A DNA stretch of 64,000 nt. Origin: an uncultured Lachnospiraceae bacterium. Lineage in GTDB: Bacteria; Bacillota; Clostridia; Lachnospirales; Lachnospiraceae. Under the pieces are notes generated by a model. That model worked only from the letters and a program-made list of their open reading frames with translations. It made no database searches and had not been told where the DNA came from. The first letter of the stretch is position 1, and each line of letters starts with the position of its first letter. Shown here piece by piece: positions 61,836 to 64,000 of this stretch. Location: NCBI GenBank assembly GCA_910579615.1, contig CAJTUA010000009.1, positions 104,672-168,671 on the forward strand. Direction: 5' to 3'. Position numbers and translations under genes: made by a program.

Positions 61836-62492
61836 TCATATCACTTCCCGGACATTCACGCACTCTATCATGCAACTGTGCCCTTCCTGTTTCTTATCTT
61901 TTATCTGCTGCACTGCAGTCTGTGCGGTTTTGTTATATTTTAATTCCACGGCAATGGCGGGCTTATCCCTGCCCGGCAACGGCAGGAATACAATATCCGC
62001 ATAACCATCCCCCGCAGGCATCTCCTGGATAATCTTATAATCCTTCCTTGCGCTCCAATATGCCAGGATTACCGCCTGTTCCTAATACTCTGTCACGCCC
62101 CGCCCTTTCGTCCGGATAAGAAACCGCTGCATATTCAGGGATATCACATCATATTGATTCAGATGCTCCCTAAACCTTGGGTTACCCTCAATCTTCAAGC
62201 CCTGAAACAGTTCTTTGGAATCGCATCCCCTGCTGTAGTACGCTGATAACATCTTAAGCGCCATCGACTTTCCAAAACGTCTTGGCCTGCTGACACAGAT
62301 AAATGTCTGCTCTGTATTGAAACACTTATTTGTACATCCAATCAACCCTGTCTTATCCACATATATCTCAGAACAAACCGACTCCTGAAAACCTTTATTG
62401 CCCGGATTCAAATAAATTCCCACGGCAGCATCTCCATCCAATGTTTGCTTCTGCCACTCCAAACCAAGTCCAGAGTATATCGCAGATTGCAT
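61836..62492 (-). pseudogene. Decayed AAA-ATPase_like / PD-(D/E)XK nuclease gene
   Basis: The N-terminal part (to 62082) matches the start of the mobile AAA-ATPase_like family: NPGNKGFQESVCSEIYVDKT and the Walker A region SRPRRFGKSMALKML. An in-frame TAG at 62082-62084 follows. Directly after it, in the same frame, begins the C-terminal PD-(D/E)XK part (EQAVILAYWSARKDYKI, GYADIVFLPLP, AVELKYNK). Intact members are about 500-550 residues; here about 300 central residues are missing, and a second gap follows IKDKKQ. A GTG at 62423 is a better start than 62492. The sequence between 61690 and 61835 may be another gene remnant. Confidence 0.78.
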
Positions 62493-62835
62493 CCCTATGA
62501 AAAATATATTTCAAAACAAACTTACTGCCAACCACAAAACGAGGCAGCGTTCCTACCACAAAACACCACTAAAAAAACTCCCCCCATTCAGCAGACATAT
62601 AAACAACCCATTCGGCTTTTTGTCAAGAGGAACTTTTCAATGGATGGGAAAAATCAGGCGGGAAAAGCCCCGTGGACGGCGGCGAAATGACAACGGCAAA
62701 AATCCAGACAGTCAAGGGTTTAAGAACAGAGATAGAACGGGGATTGTTTTCAGAGAGGGAATGTGCTATACTTGAATTTATTAACCAGCAAATTCCAAAT
62801 TGGTGCGGTTGTTTCTCAAAGGAGGGCCATAGAGA
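62493..62835. other. Intergenic region with promoter of the SUKH gene
   Basis: 343 bp with no convincing gene. The only supported site is the promoter at 62744-62772. The AT-rich left half (62500-62640) may be remnant sequence; a 92-codon frame has no ribosome binding site or domain. Confidence 0.5.
62744..62772 (+). promoter_or_regulatory. Promoter of the SUKH gene
   Basis: TTGTTT (62744-62749), 17 bp, TATACT (62767-62772) with extended TG, 64 bp before the start. Confidence 0.55.
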
Positions 62836-63315
62836 GTGGAAGAATTTTTAACCTATATGAAAGAGCAAGGTTGGATTGTTGAATTAAACGAAAAGCGGGA
62901 GGAACATCATCTGCCGCAAGTAATAAGGGAACGGTATATAAGCGTCCCCCAACAGTGGATGGATTTTATCAGTGTAGTAAAAAGTTTGATAAACGATGAT
63001 GATACCACATGGTTCTTGTGTGGGGATGATTTCGATTTGCAGAAGGAGCATTCATTTCGCTGGAATGAATGGGAAATAATTAGTCTTGAAAGTGCGGAAA
63101 GTGATACGGAGTGGGAAAATGAAATAAGAGAATTTTGGAATATCCATCTTCCCATTATTATGTCTGTTGAAAGCGGATACTCTTACTATGCCATTTCTAT
63201 GGAGAACGGGTCTATTGTTTATGGGAATGAGCCAGAGTTTGAAGAATGTAAAGTAGTTGCTGATTCATTTGAGGACTTTTTGTTAAAGATTATGAAATGC
63301 GAGATTTCAATATAG
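62836..63315 (+). CDS. SMI1/KNR4 (SUKH) family immunity-like protein, GTG start
   Basis: 159 residues from a GTG with AAAGGAGGG 9 nt upstream. LPQVIRERYISVPQQWMDFI and the C-terminal ADSFEDFLLKI fit the SUKH fold, with YYAISMENGSIVYGNEPEFEE as its typical strand-turn pattern. SUKH proteins commonly neutralise polymorphic toxins, such as nucleases or deaminases. No toxin gene is in the window. Low GC (about 40%) relative to the rest suggests transfer. It sits between a decayed mobile gene and an IS256 element. Confidence 0.78.
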   Translation: MEEFLTYMKEQGWIVELNEKREEHHLPQVIRERYISVPQQWMDFISVVKSLINDDDTTWFLCGDDFDLQKEHSFRWNEWEIISLESAESDTEWENEIREFWNIHLPIIMSVESGYSYYAISMENGSIVYGNEPEFEECKVVADSFEDFLLKIMKCEISI

Positions 63316-63380
63316 CAAGGTGCGATTCATATTTATCAGGCAGATGAATAACTAAAACAGGCCGGCGGCGACGGACTAAA

Positions 63381-63405
63381 TTTTTGTCTAACTTTTGGGG
63401 TCAGA
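63381..63405 (+). repeat. Possible IS3/IS150-type terminal remnant
   Basis: TTTTTGTCTAACTTTTGGGGTCA read in reverse begins TGACCCCAAAAGTTAGACA, which looks like the ends of IS150-group elements. No matching second end or transposase is seen, so this is a tentative scar. Confidence 0.3.
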
Positions 63406-63449
63406 TCACCTTTGTTTTATACACAAAGGAAGCATACAGATAATACATA

Positions 63450-64000
63450 TGAGTGTGTGAACAAAAGTCTGTAAATACAAATCTTCTATGATAATGATCG
63501 GGCTGAAGGCTCTCTGCAGGAGCTCCAGCCCATGATTTATATATAACAGCAAATAATGCGCATGTCAATAGCAGGCGGGGAAATCGCCTGTCAGATAACG
63601 CTCTCCGATGGGACTCATTCCGGCAGGCGCCCCTCATACATGATACTCAGTTCCCCATAGACCTGCCCCCAGTTGCGGATTGGCATGGTCCATTTCTTTG
63701 TCGCTTCAAAGGTCGACAGGTAGAGGGCCTTGAGCAGTGCGTTGTCGCTGGGGAAGACGCTGCGCTGCCGGTTCAGTTTTCGGTATGTGGCATTCAGGCT
63801 CTCTATCGCGTTCGTGGTATATATGACCTTCCTTACGGCAGTGGAGAACTTGAAGATCGGGGAGATGGCGTCCCAGTTCTGCTTCCAGCTCCGCATGGAA
63901 TTCGGATACTTCCCGCTCCATTTCTCGGTTACACGTTCCAGTGCGTCCAAGGCCTTTTCTTCTGTTGGTGCCTGATAGATTGTCTTCAGGTCAGCGCAGA
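63450..64000 (-). mobile_element. IS256-family insertion sequence, incomplete in window
   Basis: The element contains the transposase fragment 63615-64000 and a non-coding end. The likely outer boundary is near 63450-63475, where the sequence read on the minus strand contains TTTACAGACTTTTGTTCACA. This resembles IS256-family ends. A hairpin (GGGCTG ... CAGCCC, near 63500-63532) lies downstream of the transposase. The exact end and target duplication cannot be set from this window. Confidence 0.6.
63615..64000 (-). CDS. IS256-family transposase, N-terminal part beyond window
   Basis: The frame enters from the right edge and ends at 63615, about 128 codons. ADLKTIYQAPTEEKALDAL, KYPNSMRSWKQNWDAISPIF, YTTNAIESLNATYRKL and the basic tail are C-terminal signatures of the mutator-type (Transposase_mut/IS256) DDE transposases. 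The NAIES segment belongs to the catalytic core. It is probably an intact gene continuing outside. Confidence 0.92.
   Translation of the reverse strand, partial: CADLKTIYQAPTEEKALDALERVTEKWSGKYPNSMRSWKQNWDAISPIFKFSTAVRKVIYTTNAIESLNATYRKLNRQRSVFPSDNALLKALYLSTFEATKKWTMPIRNWGQVYGELSIMYEGRLPE

Noticed and set aside
63401..63637. A 78-codon minus-strand frame after the transposase
   Set aside because: It spans the non-coding end of the IS element and a hairpin, and has no ribosome binding site or recognisable domain.

Overview
This 64 kb window looks like chromosomal DNA of an anaerobic, spore-forming Clostridia species, most likely a Lachnospiraceae. The reasons are an alpha/beta-type small acid-soluble spore protein, a YtfJ/GerW-type spore protein, a SpoVK-like AAA ATPase, the rpmB - asp23 - DAK2 protein (FakA-like) - recG order typical of Firmicutes, GGAGG-type ribosome binding sites, TTG/GTG starts and roughly 50% GC. 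The family assignment is inference; no rRNA is present. Most genes lie on the minus strand. Plus-strand genes are at 8.3-12.0 kb, 14.0-15.8 kb, 44.5 kb, 52.5-55.2 kb, 60.7-61.6 kb and 62.8 kb.

Layout. 0-2.6 kb: an rsmD-coaD-coiled-coil-membrane protein operon with a clear promoter. 2.6-6.7 kb: an operon of a HEAT-repeat/RNA methyltransferase fusion, endonuclease IV, a sortase and a stand-alone MetH-reactivation-like domain. 6.7-12 kb: MATE exporter, HAD phosphatase, PcrA helicase and a small acidic membrane protein. 12-21.7 kb: spore SASP, glycerol-1-phosphate dehydrogenase-like enzyme, PQQ-repeat lipoprotein, SH3 membrane protein, DUF815 ATPase, ArgS and FabV. 21.7-30.9 kb: LiaF-like protein, DUF1015 protein, a zinc-ribbon/DUF5685/J-domain operon, a second MATE exporter, metallophosphatase, tRNA-Gly(GCC) with a consensus promoter, an AraC regulator with a repeat-rich leader, and a DUF4397 protein. 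31-37.9 kb: a cell-surface glycan module (two large polytopic membrane proteins around a family 2 glycosyltransferase and UDP-galactopyranose mutase). 37.9-46.9 kb: SpoVK-like ATPase, RecG, DAK2 protein, Asp23, L28, YtfJ, DUF2953 protein. 47-52.4 kb: unknown proteins, two ABC-2-type permeases without an ATPase, and a rhomboid-like protein with a zinc ribbon. 52.5-58.6 kb: RqcH, a PHP phosphatase, an HtrA protease and a DHH phosphoesterase. 58.7-64 kb is accessory: a membrane-anchored TIR protein, a YitT transporter, a decayed AAA/PD-(D/E)XK gene, an orphan SUKH immunity-like gene and an IS256-family transposase cut by the window edge.

The most interesting signal is not a protein. Four intergenic sites (20.4, 22.3, 45.6-45.8 and 58.6 kb) carry copies of a roughly 100-120 bp element I do not recognise. 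Each begins AGTTCCG, has two nested pairs of inverted arms, and ends in TG plus a T-run. The arm sequences differ between loci but stay complementary within each locus, the signature of a conserved nucleic-acid fold. All four have the same orientation, start just after the stop codon of one gene and end 20-66 nt before the start codon of the next. Three are preceded by an extra half copy and one is a full tandem duplication.
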